From Nitrospira sp. (GTDB taxonomy: Bacteria; Nitrospirota; Nitrospiria; Nitrospirales; Nitrospiraceae): 64,000 nt of DNA. Within the stretch, counting starts at the first letter, position 1, and the number at the start of each line of letters is the position of its first letter. A model generated the notes under the pieces. The model searched no databases. It had not been told where the DNA came from and was given only the letters and a program-made list of their open reading frames with translations. Positions 16,198 through 25,089 of the stretch are shown in pieces. The stretch lies in assembly GCA_024331125.1 (NCBI GenBank), contig JANDJI010000002.1, positions 62,001 through 126,000 of the forward strand, given 5' to 3'. A program made the translations under genes and the position numbers.

Positions 16198-18176
16198 TTC
16201 ACCTTGGTGCCGGGGGCGACCGGTTCGAGCACGGTGACCAGCCCCTGGACGTCCGTGTCGCCGGCCGCCAGGACCATACCCTGCGATTCGATCCCCATCA
16301 ATTTGGCCGGCTTCAAGTTGGCCACGATGACGATGGTTTTGCCGACCAGGTCGGTCGGCTCGTACTTCTTCCCGATACCGGCCACGATCTGGCGCCGTTC
16401 GTGGCCCAGATCGACTTGCAGTTTGATGAGCTTCTCCGACTTCGGCACCCGCTCGGCGCGCAACACGGTCGCCGTCTTGAGTTGAATCTTCGAGAACTCG
16501 TCGATCGTGATTTGAGGGGAAGCTGCGGGTGCCGGTGGCGTCGGCGTGGTCGTTGCTGATGGCGGAGGTGCTGCCGGTTGGGGCGTTGCAGAAACGTCGC
16601 TCACTGGTTTGTCTCCTTGTAATGTCGTCGTTTCGATCCGGGGAAACAGCGGTCCGGCTTTCTGGATCTTGGTGCCGGGAAGCAGGGACGGATCTTTCCA
16701 CGAAAGTGCCCCTTGACTCGTTTGGGGGTCCATACCCAGTTGCCGGGCCATGGTGGTGATGGCCGATGGCATGAACGAGCAGAGAGGCCTGATCAGCAAG
16801 CCCAGGGTATGGGCGAGATGATAGAGGCAATTGTTCAGGTACGGTCGTTGTTCCGGCTTTTTGGCCAGGGCCCAGGGGGCTGTTTTGTCGATGTACTGGT
16901 CGCAGAGCTGGATGATTTCTCCGATCGATTCCAAGGCTCGGCTGAACCGAAGCTGTTCGACGTGCTTGTCGGCGTCGGCCAGTAACTCTCCCGTTCGTTG
17001 CATCAAATTGTGTTCGAGCGGAGTGTCCATCGAAGGATCGTGAGGCGGGACGATCCCTCCGGCGAACCGGTCGATCATCGTGAGGCTGCGGCTGACGAGA
17101 TTTCCGAGGCCGCCGGCCAGTTCGCTGTTGATGCGAGCGATCATGCCGGTATGGGAGAAGTCTCCGTCCTGGCCGAACGGCACTTCCCTCAGCAGGAAAT
17201 ACCGAAACGCATCGGCGCCGAATTGATCCACCATTTTGTTGGGATCGACCACGTTGCCGCGGCTCTTGGACATTTTTTCGCCGTCCACCGTCCACCAACC
17301 GTGCGCGAAGATGGTTTGCGGCAAAGGCAAGTCCAGGGCCATCAACATCGTGGACCAGTACACGGCGTGAGTCGTCAGAATGTCTTTCCCGACCAAGTGG
17401 ATATCGGCCGGCCAGAAGCGGCGGCCGGCCGGATTGTCCGGCGGGAGGTATTCCAACGCCGAAACATAGTTCACCAGCGCATCGAACCAGACATAGGTGA
17501 CATAGTCTTTATCGAAGGGCAATTCGATGCCCCACGAAAGTCTGGTCTTGGGTCTGGAAATCGACAGGTCGCCCAGCGTTTGAGTCGTCAGAAACCCCAA
17601 CACCTCGTTGCGCCGCGATTCAGGACGAATGAACTCCGGATGTTCCTGAATATGCCGCAACAGCCGTGCTTGGTACTGCCCCATCTTGAAGAAGTAATTG
17701 TGTTCGCTCAGCCGTTCGACCGGACGGCGGCAGTCGGGGCAGAGTCCGTCGGCCACGTCCTTTTCGGTCCAGAACCGTTCATCGAAAGTGCAGTACCAGC
17801 CGGAATAGTCGGACTTGTAAATCAAGTGCTTGTCGAAAAGCTGTTGCAAGCATCGCTGGACGACCTGCTTGTGTTGCCGGTCGGTCGTGCGGATGAACGC
17901 GTCGTTGGAAATGTTCAATCGGCGCCAGAGGGATTGGAACTGCGGCGCGAGTGCGTCGCAATGGGCCTGCGGATCGATCCCGGCCTTGGCGGCGGCCTGT
18001 TGGACCTTTTGCCCATGTTCATCCAGGCCCGTCAGGAACAAGACGTCCCGGCCTCTGAGCCGCCAGTAGCGGGCAAGCACGTCCGCCGCGATGGTGGTAT
18101 AGGCATGGCCGATGTGGGGTATGTCGTTGACGTAATAGATCGGTGTGGTGACGTAGAACGTGTTCGGCTCGCTCAT
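16194..18176 (-). CDS. metG: Methionyl-tRNA synthetase with C-terminal tRNA-binding domain
   Basis: 660 residues. The class I synthetase core shows PHIGHAYTT (HIGH motif), a zinc or pseudo-zinc knuckle region with WYC and LCPDC near residues 125-150, and KMSKSRGNVV. The anticodon-binding helices follow (about 370-510). After a Pro/Ala/Thr-rich linker (about 530-555), an EMAP-II-like OB domain (about 560-660) carries the dimerising tRNA-binding fold. It charges tRNA-Met in the cytoplasm. The gene follows holB at 36 bases and overlaps an unknown exported protein gene. An antisense open frame of 514 codons (16998-18542) is a shadow of this gene and its neighbour. Confidence 0.97.
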   Translation of the reverse strand: MSEPNTFYVTTPIYYVNDIPHIGHAYTTIAADVLARYWRLRGRDVLFLTGLDEHGQKVQQAAAKAGIDPQAHCDALAPQFQSLWRRLNISNDAFIRTTDRQHKQVVQRCLQQLFDKHLIYKSDYSGWYCTFDERFWTEKDVADGLCPDCRRPVERLSEHNYFFKMGQYQARLLRHIQEHPEFIRPESRRNEVLGFLTTQTLGDLSISRPKTRLSWGIELPFDKDYVTYVWFDALVNYVSALEYLPPDNPAGRRFWPADIHLVGKDILTTHAVYWSTMLMALDLPLPQTIFAHGWWTVDGEKMSKSRGNVVDPNKMVDQFGADAFRYFLLREVPFGQDGDFSHTGMIARINSELAGGLGNLVSRSLTMIDRFAGGIVPPHDPSMDTPLEHNLMQRTGELLADADKHVEQLRFSRALESIGEIIQLCDQYIDKTAPWALAKKPEQRPYLNNCLYHLAHTLGLLIRPLCSFMPSAITTMARQLGMDPQTSQGALSWKDPSLLPGTKIQKAGPLFPRIETTTLQGDKPVSDVSATPQPAAPPPSATTTPTPPAPAASPQITIDEFSKIQLKTATVLRAERVPKSEKLIKLQVDLGHERRQIVAGIGKKYEPTDLVGKTIVIVANLKPAKLMGIESQGMVLAAGDTDVQGLVTVLEPVAPGTKVK

Positions 18177-18212
18177 CGTGGGAGGGAAGATACCAGGTTG
18201 GCGCCGAGGATG

Positions 18213-19259
18213 CTAGGAGCGGGACATAGACGAGACGGGGGCGGGCGGGCGAGAGGGGCCGAGTGCGTCGCGCAGCCGCACAAGGACCGTTTCCAACGCC
18301 ATCTGCATGTTCGGATGGCGGGCCGCCTGCTGTTCGATTCGGTCGATCTCGGCCGAGATCTCCAGCAACACGTCGAGATCGGCCTGTTTCGCATAGTGTG
18401 TGAGCGTGTCGAGGCGGTCGCGATGGAGGAGATGCTCAGGGTCTCCTCCGACGAGCACGACGATCAAATCCCGAATCCAGCGGCCGAGCCAGTTCAAGAC
18501 GTCGCCGCCTCGTCCGTCCTTGGCCAATGTTTCGGCGGCTGAAAGGATGGCGGTGATCGAACCAAGCGTTGACGGGTCGACAAGGGAAAGACACGCGCGC
18601 TGTTCGGCGCGCAAAACGTCGAGGTCCTGCGCCAGGGCTTCCCCGATGCGGCCGTCGCAGCACAGTGCCAGGAATCGCGCATCGGCGGGAGGCAGTCGCC
18701 GTTCCAGGATCAAGGCGGCTTCCACTTGGGCGGAGGTCGGCGGCAGGAACCGTAACGACTGACAGCGCGAGCGGATCGTCGCCGGCAGCGCCATGGGCCG
18801 GCTGGAGACGAGGATGAAGAGGCCGTACGGCGGCGGCTCCTCCAGCGTTTTGAGCAGCGCGTTGGCCGCTCCGATCGTGAGGCGGTCGGCGTCGTCGATG
18901 ATGCAGATTTTTTTTTCGCCGATCAGCGGCCGGTAGATCAACTGCTGTTCGATCTCGCGAATTTGCTCGATCTTGATCTGCGGGACGGCCGGTTCGCGGT
19001 CTGGTTCGATCACGGCGTAATCGGGATGGGTCCGCGCGGCGATCTGAAGACATGAACGGCAGACGCCGCAACTGTCCAGGTTCTTCATCGAATCAGGATC
19101 TTCACAGTTTAAGGCCTGCGCGAGACGGACGGCGCTCAGGAATTTACCGATATGGGCTTCGCCGTGGAACAGATACGCGTGAGCCAGGCGGCCGTGGCCC
19201 AGCGCCGACTTGATCGCTGCGATGGACCGTTCATGGCCGACGATGTCGCGAAACGGCAT
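18213..19259 (-). CDS. holB: DNA polymerase III delta-prime subunit
   Basis: 348 residues of the AAA+ clamp-loader family: FRDIVGHERSIAAIKSALG, the P-loop region LFHGEAHIGK (degenerate, as is common in delta prime), a zinc module with CGVCRSC preceded by NCED, the KICIIDDADRLT Walker B region, ANALLKTLEEPP, and the sensor 1 segment. The C-terminal domain (about 210-330) is the collar. It loads the sliding clamp during replication. The gene lies three bases after tmk, an arrangement found in many bacteria. Confidence 0.9.
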   Translation of the reverse strand: MPFRDIVGHERSIAAIKSALGHGRLAHAYLFHGEAHIGKFLSAVRLAQALNCEDPDSMKNLDSCGVCRSCLQIAARTHPDYAVIEPDREPAVPQIKIEQIREIEQQLIYRPLIGEKKICIIDDADRLTIGAANALLKTLEEPPPYGLFILVSSRPMALPATIRSRCQSLRFLPPTSAQVEAALILERRLPPADARFLALCCDGRIGEALAQDLDVLRAEQRACLSLVDPSTLGSITAILSAAETLAKDGRGGDVLNWLGRWIRDLIVVLVGGDPEHLLHRDRLDTLTHYAKQADLDVLLEISAEIDRIEQQAARHPNMQMALETVLVRLRDALGPSRPPAPVSSMSRS

Positions 19260-19262
19260 GGG

Positions 19263-19940
19263 TTATCTCTTCCGATCTTTCTTGAAATGAGACCGGCGCA
19301 GTTTGGCGAGGACCAACGTTTCCACCTGAGCCGCGATCATGTCGGGGGACGGCCGCGCGTCGACTATGACAATGCGGCGCGGCTCCCGCTTCGCCGACGC
19401 GCGAAAGCCGGTGTGGACTCTGGCGTGAAATGTCCTGGTTTCCCGGTCGAGGCGATTATCGGCGGCGTGGGATCCGCGCCGCCGGCGCAATCCCATTGCG
19501 ACCGGAAGGTCGAATAAGAGAGTCAGATGGGGCGAGAGATGGTCCGTTGTCCAGTCGTTCATTCGCCTCAAGATTTTAAGGTCCAGCCCTCGCCCGTACC
19601 CTTGATAGGCCAACGTGGAATCCGAAAAACGGTCGCAGATGACGACGGCCCCCCGTTTGAGAGCAGGCCGGATGACGTGATCGACGTGTTGGCGGCGGGC
19701 GGCCAGAATCAACAGGGCTTCCGTTTCCGGGGCAAGGGGTTCGGTGGAGTCCGTCCGCAACAGCAGGTTCCGCAACTGCTCGGCGATGACCGTCCCTCCG
19801 GGTTCTCTTGTGAGCAACACGTCGTATCCTTTGGCAGCCAGGGACTGTGATAAACGGAGGGCCTGTGTGGTCTTTCCGCTTCCTTCCCCTCCTTCCAGCG
19901 TAATGAAAAAGCCTTTGGGGCGTCGTGAGATGACTCGCAA
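19263..19940 (-). CDS. tmk: Thymidylate kinase
   Basis: It phosphorylates dTMP to dTDP. The 225-residue product has Walker A LEGGEGSGKTTQ, TREPGGT (dTMP binding), the DRFSDSTLAYQGYGRG segment and a DLPV switch, with a Lys/Arg-rich lid RRRRGSHAADNRLD. I choose the TTG at 19940 because GAGG lies seven bases upstream and it gives a normal length; the frame continues to another TTG at 19967. It is the first gene of tmk-holB-metG. Confidence 0.93.
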   Translation of the reverse strand: MRVISRRPKGFFITLEGGEGSGKTTQALRLSQSLAAKGYDVLLTREPGGTVIAEQLRNLLLRTDSTEPLAPETEALLILAARRQHVDHVIRPALKRGAVVICDRFSDSTLAYQGYGRGLDLKILRRMNDWTTDHLSPHLTLLFDLPVAMGLRRRRGSHAADNRLDRETRTFHARVHTGFRASAKREPRRIVIVDARPSPDMIAAQVETLVLAKLRRSHFKKDRKR

Positions 19941-20146
19941 ATCAGTTCCTCGGTGAAGCAACGGCAAGGGATCCTATGCCAAGGATTGATGAATAGGCAA
20001 GGTGGAGTCGAGCCGGGCGCGGTCTTGTCAGGAGGGCAGGGCCGGCGGGCAAGCAATGACTTTCGGGGGTGAGGCCGAGAGGGCATTTCTTGTGCGGATC
20101 GACGACGAGGAAGAACGGCTAACCCGTTGAAATTCGCATGAAAGAC

Positions 20147-20176
20147 TTGCGGCCCCTGTGAAGAACTCTGTATGAT
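20147..20176 (+). promoter_or_regulatory. Candidate sigma-70 promoter upstream of the DUF502 gene
   Basis: TTGCGG (20147-20152) and TATGAT (20171-20176) are separated by 18 bases; the -10 box matches five of six consensus bases. It would give a leader of about 35 bases to the ATG at 20218. It sits in the divergent interval opposite tmk and may drive the long housekeeping run. Prediction by eye. Confidence 0.4.
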
Positions 20177-20217
20177 GAACTGCCGTTCTATCGAAGCGAA
20201 AGTGCAGGCTCGTCCCC

Positions 20218-20889
20218 ATGGTGAAGACCGCATTAAAACGGTATTTTTTGACCGGCCTTCTGGTCGTGATCCCCATCTGGGGGACCATCTTGATCCTCAA
20301 GACCCTCTTCGTCACGGTGGACGGCATCTTGGGCGACACGGTCGCGAGTCTCGCTCCCAGTCATTATGTGCCGGGACTGGGCATCATCATGCTCGTGATT
20401 TTGATTTTTTCCGTCGGCCTGTTCACGGCGAATTTCATGGGACGGGCGGTGGTGACCATTTGGGAAGATTGGTTGAATCGTCTGCCGTTGGTCCGAGGCA
20501 TTTATTCGACGCTGAAGTCCATGATGGACATCCTGTCGTTTTCGGATCGGGGGTCTTATCGGCGCGTGGTGCTGATCCAATTTCCCAAAAACGGCAGCTA
20601 TTGCTTCGCGTTCGTGACCGGCGTGACCAAAGGAGAATCGACGACCTTGAGTCAAGAGCCGCTGATCCACGTCTACGTGCCGACGTCTCCCAATCCCACG
20701 TCCGGCTATTTTCTCCTGGTCCCGGAACGGGAAGTCATATCGGTGGATATCACCGTCGAAGAGGCGATGAAGCTGATCGTCTCGGGCGGGCTCTATTCTC
20801 CCTCGACTTCGTTGGCGCCGCCTCCCAATAATGCCGATCTCAAGTGGAGCCAGGTCAAGCAGCCGGAGACCGGCGTTCCGATCGGATGA
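20218..20889 (+). CDS. DUF502 family membrane protein
   Basis: 223 residues with two membrane helices near the N-terminus (about 9-31 and 52-75, TGLLVVIPIWGTILIL and GIIMLVILIFSVGLFTANF) and a soluble C-terminal part with the conserved LPLVRGIYSTLKSMMD and HVYVPTSPNPTSGYFLLVP segments. These identify the DUF502 (COG2928) family, whose function is not established. It is the first gene of a plus-strand run and is followed by glmU at 63 bases. Confidence 0.85.
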   Translation: MVKTALKRYFLTGLLVVIPIWGTILILKTLFVTVDGILGDTVASLAPSHYVPGLGIIMLVILIFSVGLFTANFMGRAVVTIWEDWLNRLPLVRGIYSTLKSMMDILSFSDRGSYRRVVLIQFPKNGSYCFAFVTGVTKGESTTLSQEPLIHVYVPTSPNPTSGYFLLVPEREVISVDITVEEAMKLIVSGGLYSPSTSLAPPPNNADLKWSQVKQPETGVPIG

Positions 20890-20952
20890 GTTGGATGAGC
20901 AAAGGGGAGGCTGTGTGCGGCGGAGCGGTGACGGAGTGAACGAAGGGGCGTC

Positions 20953-22515
20953 ATGAAAATGTCGGCAAGCGGCGCGAGTCCCGAACCGTATGGGCAAGGA
21001 TTGGGAGTGGTGGTGATGGCAGCCGGTTTGGGCACGCGGATGAAATCCAAGCGCGTGAAGGTGCTCCATCCGGTTGCCGGACGACCGATGGTCCTCTACG
21101 CCGTCGAGTTGGCCATGAAGCTGGCCGCGCATCGGATCGTCGTGGTCGTGGGCCATCAGGCCGAAAACGTTCGGCGGCTTGTCGGCGGAGCGGTCAAAGG
21201 ACGGGCGGGCGGCGATTCGGTGGTCCTCGTGGAGCAGGCGCGGCAATTGGGGACCGGCCATGCCGTGCTTCAAAGCCGGTCGGCGTTTGTCAATGGCGGA
21301 AAGGGTCTGTCGGAGTTTCTGATCTTAAACGGCGACACGCCCTTGTTAAGGGAGCAGACCGTCCGTGAATTGTTGCGGGTCCATCACGAGGAAAAGGCGA
21401 CCGTCACTATGTTGACGGCGCAGGTGGACGATCCGAGCGGGTACGGTCGCGTGGTCAGGCGAGAAAGTGATGACAAACGAACGCCCTCGTCCGCGGGCGA
21501 GGTGCTGAAAATCGTCGAGGACCGGGACGCGACGCCGGCGGAACGCGTCATCAAAGAGATCAACGTCGGCACCTACGTGGTGTCCGCCGACTTCCTCTTT
21601 CCCGCGCTGGATCGGTTGGAACCGCGCAACGCCCAAGGTGAATATTATCTGACCGATATCGTGGCGGCGGCGGTTGCCCAGCGACGGTCGGTCGTCGCCG
21701 TGCCGCTGCATGTTCCCGAGGAAGGCCTGGGCGTCAATACCAGACGGCAACTGGCCGAAGCGGAACGAACGATTCGGCGGCGGATCCGTGATCGTTGGCT
21801 CGAGGACGGCGTCACGATGGTGGATCCCGATTCCGTCTGGATCGACGCCGACGTCTTGATCGGGCAAGACACGGTGCTTCATCCCAATGTGACGATCGAA
21901 GGCAAGACGGAAATCGGAGAAGACTGTATCGTGCGGTCCCATGTCCGGCTGACCGATTGCCACGTCGGCAATCGCGTGGAGATTCTGGACCATTGTGTGC
22001 TGCGGGAGTCGCTGGTCGAAGATGACGTGGTCATCGGGCCGTTCGCGCATCTCCGTCCCGGCGCGCTGGTGCGCCGAAAGGCCAAAATCGGCAACTTCGT
22101 CGAGATGAAAAAAACGGAATTGGGGGAAGAGGCGAAGGCCAATCATTTGAGCTATCTCGGCGACGCCAAGATCGGCCGCGGCGTCAATATCGGGGCGGGA
22201 ACGATCACCTGCAACTATGACGGGGTTCATAAATATCAAACGACGATCGGGGATCATGTGTTCATCGGGAGCGATACGCAACTGGTGGCCCCGGTGTCCG
22301 TCGGAGATGGCGCGGTGATCGCGGCAGGGACGACCGTAACGAAGGACGTGCCTCCCGATGCGCTGGCGATTGCCAGGACACCGCAGGAAAATCGAGCCGG
22401 TTGGGCCATGAAGCGGCGTCTCATGGTGGAGCGGAATTCCACCCCGGTTCGGGGGGCCTTGGAAGGCGGAACGACGATCAACCCCGCGCCGCCTTCCAAG
22501 GGAAGAAGGAGGTAG
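20953..22515 (+). CDS. glmU: Bifunctional N-acetylglucosamine-1-phosphate uridyltransferase / glucosamine-1-phosphate acetyltransferase
   Basis: 520 residues. The N-terminal pyrophosphorylase domain starts with VVMAAGLGTRMKS and carries GTGHAVLQS and LNGDTPLL; the C-terminal left-handed beta helix (about 275-480) carries NVTIEGKTEIGEDC, FVEMKKTELGE, KANHLSYLGDA and IGAGTITCNYDG. Both active sites look complete. It makes UDP-GlcNAc, which feeds peptidoglycan, lipopolysaccharide and the exopolysaccharide. A basic tail of about 25 residues ends the protein. glmS follows at eight bases, so the amino sugar pathway genes are coupled. Confidence 0.96.
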   Translation: MKMSASGASPEPYGQGLGVVVMAAGLGTRMKSKRVKVLHPVAGRPMVLYAVELAMKLAAHRIVVVVGHQAENVRRLVGGAVKGRAGGDSVVLVEQARQLGTGHAVLQSRSAFVNGGKGLSEFLILNGDTPLLREQTVRELLRVHHEEKATVTMLTAQVDDPSGYGRVVRRESDDKRTPSSAGEVLKIVEDRDATPAERVIKEINVGTYVVSADFLFPALDRLEPRNAQGEYYLTDIVAAAVAQRRSVVAVPLHVPEEGLGVNTRRQLAEAERTIRRRIRDRWLEDGVTMVDPDSVWIDADVLIGQDTVLHPNVTIEGKTEIGEDCIVRSHVRLTDCHVGNRVEILDHCVLRESLVEDDVVIGPFAHLRPGALVRRKAKIGNFVEMKKTELGEEAKANHLSYLGDAKIGRGVNIGAGTITCNYDGVHKYQTTIGDHVFIGSDTQLVAPVSVGDGAVIAAGTTVTKDVPPDALAIARTPQENRAGWAMKRRLMVERNSTPVRGALEGGTTINPAPPSKGRRR

Positions 22516-22523
22516 ACACCGTC

Positions 22524-24353
22524 ATGTGCGGCATTGTCGGGTATGTCGGCGATCAGGATGCCGTGCCGATCCTCATCGACGGTTTGGCGAAGTTGGAATA
22601 TCGCGGCTATGACTCGTCGGGAGTCGCCGTGATGGACCGCGGATCGATCGCCGTTCGGCGGAGCGTCGGCAAGCTGGTCAATCTGCAAAAGTCGCTCAAG
22701 GAACAGGAGATCAAGGGAACGATCGGCATCGGTCACACCCGCTGGGCCACCCATGGAAAACCCTCCGAGCAAAACGCGCATCCTCATCGGTCCAAAGGCT
22801 GCGTGTTGGTGCACAACGGGATCATCGAAAATTATCAGGAACTGAAGCGGGAGTTGGAGCAAGGGGGGTACACGTTTCAATCCGAAACCGACACGGAAGT
22901 CGTCGCGCATCTGATCGATAAATATCTCACCAAGGGGCAACCGCTGGCGGAGGCGGTTCGCTCGGCCGTCAAGGACGTGCGCGGCAGCTATGCGCTGGTC
23001 GTCATGTCCGAGCGGGAGCCGGAAACCCTGATCGCGGCCCGTTCCGGCTGTCCTCTGATCGTGGGCCGCACGGAGCGCGCGGCGTACGTGGCCTCCGACG
23101 TCATGGCCATGTTGGCTCACACGAGGGACGCGACCTACCTGGACGAAGGAGACGTCGCGATCATCAGCAAAAGCGACGTGCGCGTCATGGATGTCGAGGG
23201 GCGGGTCGTGGCGCGCAATGTGACGCGCATCACGTGGGACGCGGCGGCGGCGGAAAAAAGCGGCTATCCTCATTTCATGCTCAAGGAAATCCATGAGCAG
23301 CCTCAAACCATTCTGGATACGATGCGCGGGCGTTATTCCTACGAGGCCGGCGAAGCCGATTTGCCGGACATCGGATTGACGCCTCGGGATTTTGCCGAGG
23401 TGGAACGGATCTGGATCGTGGCCTGCGGCACGTCGTGGCACGCCGGCCTCGTCGGCAAATATCTCTTGGAAGACTTGGCCCGGGTTCCCGTGCACGTCGA
23501 TATCGCCAGCGAGTTTCGGTACCGCGATCCGCTGATCGGAAAGCGCGACTTGTTCCTGGCCATCTCGCAATCCGGCGAGACCGCCGACACGCTCGCCGCC
23601 GCGAGGGAAGCCAAAGCGAAGGGCGCTCGCGCCGTCTCGATCGTGAACGTTGTGGGCAGCACGCTGGCCCGCGAATCCGACGGCGTGCTCTACACTCATT
23701 GCGGGCCGGAGATCGGCGTGGCCTCGACGAAGGCCTTTACCGCGCAATTGACGGCGTTGTATCTGTTGGCCTTGCATGTCGCCCGCGTGCGGGGCGTGAT
23801 GACCGCGGTGGATGGGAAAGCATGGCTTGATCGGTTGGTTCGGCTTCCGGTGCTGGTTGAGCGGATGTTGGGGCGTGAGGCCGAGATCGTGGCCATCGCC
23901 AAGCGATATTACAAAAAGCGGAATTTTTTGTTTTTAGGTCGCGGCATCAATTACCCGATCGCGCTGGAGGGGTCGCTCAAGCTTAAGGAGATTTCCTATA
24001 TCCACGCCGAAGGTTATGCGGCGGGGGAGATGAAACATGGTCCGATCGCCTTGATTGACAAGGATATGCCGGTGGTGGTGTTGGCGCCGCGGGACCGCCT
24101 GTACGAAAAAACGGTGAGCAATTTGATGGAAGTCAAGGCGCGGCGTGCGCCGGTCATTGCGTTCGTGGCCGAGGGGGAACGGGATCTGGGGAAAGTCGCC
24201 GATGCGGTGTTGACCGTTCCCGACGTACATCCCTTGATGTCTCCGATTCTCTTTACGATCCCGTTGCAGTTGCTGGCCTATCATATTTCCGTGCTCCGCG
24301 GAGCCGACGTCGATCAGCCGAGGAACCTGGCCAAGAGCGTGACCGTCGAATAA
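22524..24353 (+). CDS. glmS: Glucosamine-fructose-6-phosphate aminotransferase (isomerising)
   Basis: 609 residues. The start is fixed by MCGIVGYVG, where Cys2 is the glutaminase nucleophile; the ribosome binding site GAAGGAGG precedes it. The class II amidotransferase domain (2-about 220) has GIGHTRWATHG. Two SIS domains follow (about 285-425 and 455-600) with ISQSGETADTLAA, and the end DQPRNLAKSVTVE is the canonical C-terminus. It converts fructose 6-phosphate and glutamine to glucosamine 6-phosphate. No glmS ribozyme can lie upstream, since glmU ends eight bases before it. Confidence 0.97.
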   Translation: MCGIVGYVGDQDAVPILIDGLAKLEYRGYDSSGVAVMDRGSIAVRRSVGKLVNLQKSLKEQEIKGTIGIGHTRWATHGKPSEQNAHPHRSKGCVLVHNGIIENYQELKRELEQGGYTFQSETDTEVVAHLIDKYLTKGQPLAEAVRSAVKDVRGSYALVVMSEREPETLIAARSGCPLIVGRTERAAYVASDVMAMLAHTRDATYLDEGDVAIISKSDVRVMDVEGRVVARNVTRITWDAAAAEKSGYPHFMLKEIHEQPQTILDTMRGRYSYEAGEADLPDIGLTPRDFAEVERIWIVACGTSWHAGLVGKYLLEDLARVPVHVDIASEFRYRDPLIGKRDLFLAISQSGETADTLAAAREAKAKGARAVSIVNVVGSTLARESDGVLYTHCGPEIGVASTKAFTAQLTALYLLALHVARVRGVMTAVDGKAWLDRLVRLPVLVERMLGREAEIVAIAKRYYKKRNFLFLGRGINYPIALEGSLKLKEISYIHAEGYAAGEMKHGPIALIDKDMPVVVLAPRDRLYEKTVSNLMEVKARRAPVIAFVAEGERDLGKVADAVLTVPDVHPLMSPILFTIPLQLLAYHISVLRGADVDQPRNLAKSVTVE

Positions 24354-24386
24354 GCGGACGGACCGTCGTCAAAAAGCAGGTTGCCG

Positions 24387-24680
24387 ATGAAGATCACTCG
24401 AGAACAGGTCGAACATGTCGCCTTGCTGGCGAGGCTGCACCTGACCGACGAGGAAAAGGACGTCTTCGCCAAACAGTTAAGCCAGATTCTCGGCCACGTC
24501 GAACACTTGAATCGATACGACACGGCGGGGGTGGAACCGACGGCCACGGTGATTGGCCAGGTCAATGTGTTTCGGGATGACGAGGTGCGTCCCTCCCTGC
24601 CCGTTGAACAGGCGTTGGCCAACGCGCCTGATCGCGAAGGAGACGGGTTTCATGTGCCCAAAATTATAGAAGAACGTTGA
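24387..24680 (+). CDS. gatC: Aspartyl/glutamyl-tRNA amidotransferase subunit C
   Basis: 97 residues typical of GatC: ITREQVEHVALLARLHLTDEE, the middle helix QILGHVEHLNRYDT, and the C-terminal VFRDDEVRPSLPVEQALANAP. GatC stabilises the GatA-GatB complex that amidates misacylated Glu-tRNA(Gln) and Asp-tRNA(Asn). ATG 24387 is chosen; a TTG two codons upstream is also possible. Unlike in most genomes, gatA is not next: panD lies between. Confidence 0.93.
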   Translation: MKITREQVEHVALLARLHLTDEEKDVFAKQLSQILGHVEHLNRYDTAGVEPTATVIGQVNVFRDDEVRPSLPVEQALANAPDREGDGFHVPKIIEER

Positions 24681-24723
24681 CTGCCATGTGTTGAGCGGAA
24701 ATTGTACGAACGACGAGGATGTA

Positions 24724-25089
24724 ATGTTTCGACAGATGTTGCGTTCCAAAATTCATCGCGCCACGGTCACGGGCACCTTTTTGGAGTATGAAGGGAGCCT
24801 TACCATCGACCAGGAATTGATGGAGGCGGCCGGTATTCTGCCCTATGAAGCGATCGTATGCTCCAATCTGAACAACGGCGAGCGGTTCATGACTTACGCA
24901 ATCAACGGAGCACGGGGCAAGGGAGAGATCATTTTGAACGGCCCTACGGCGAGGAAGGCCGCCGTCGGCGACCAGATCATCATTTTTTGCTACGAGTACT
25001 ACGGCGACGAAGAGATCAAAAAGCACGCTCCCAAAATCGTGCGAGTCGATGAAAAAAACCGCATTGTCCAAATTCAGGATAAACGCTGA
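24724..25089 (+). CDS. panD: Aspartate 1-decarboxylase proenzyme
   Basis: 121 residues, the normal PanD length. The self-cleavage site is seen as YEGSLTID with Gly24-Ser25; Ser25 becomes the pyruvoyl group. The flanking residues [13 protein letters not shown] and [26 protein letters not shown] are standard. It makes beta-alanine for pantothenate and coenzyme A. The TGA overlaps the ATG of gatA by one base, so it is embedded in the gat gene order. Confidence 0.96.
   Translation: MFRQMLRSKIHRATVTGTFLEYEGSLTIDQELMEAAGILPYEAIVCSNLNNGERFMTYAINGARGKGEIILNGPTARKAAVGDQIIIFCYEYYGDEEIKKHAPKIVRVDEKNRIVQIQDKR

Noticed and set aside
16198..17298. Upstream extension of the unknown exported protein frame (minus strand)
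   Set aside because: The extension overlaps metG in another frame and is low-complexity Arg/Gly; the real start at 16197 has a signal peptide and couples to the metG stop.
16998..18542. A 514-codon open frame on the + strand
   Set aside because: It is antisense to metG and the end of holB, both with full catalytic motifs; such shadow frames are common in GC-rich DNA.
22501..22523. glmS ribozyme or other glmS leader control
   Set aside because: glmU ends eight bases before glmS, leaving no room for a ribozyme.
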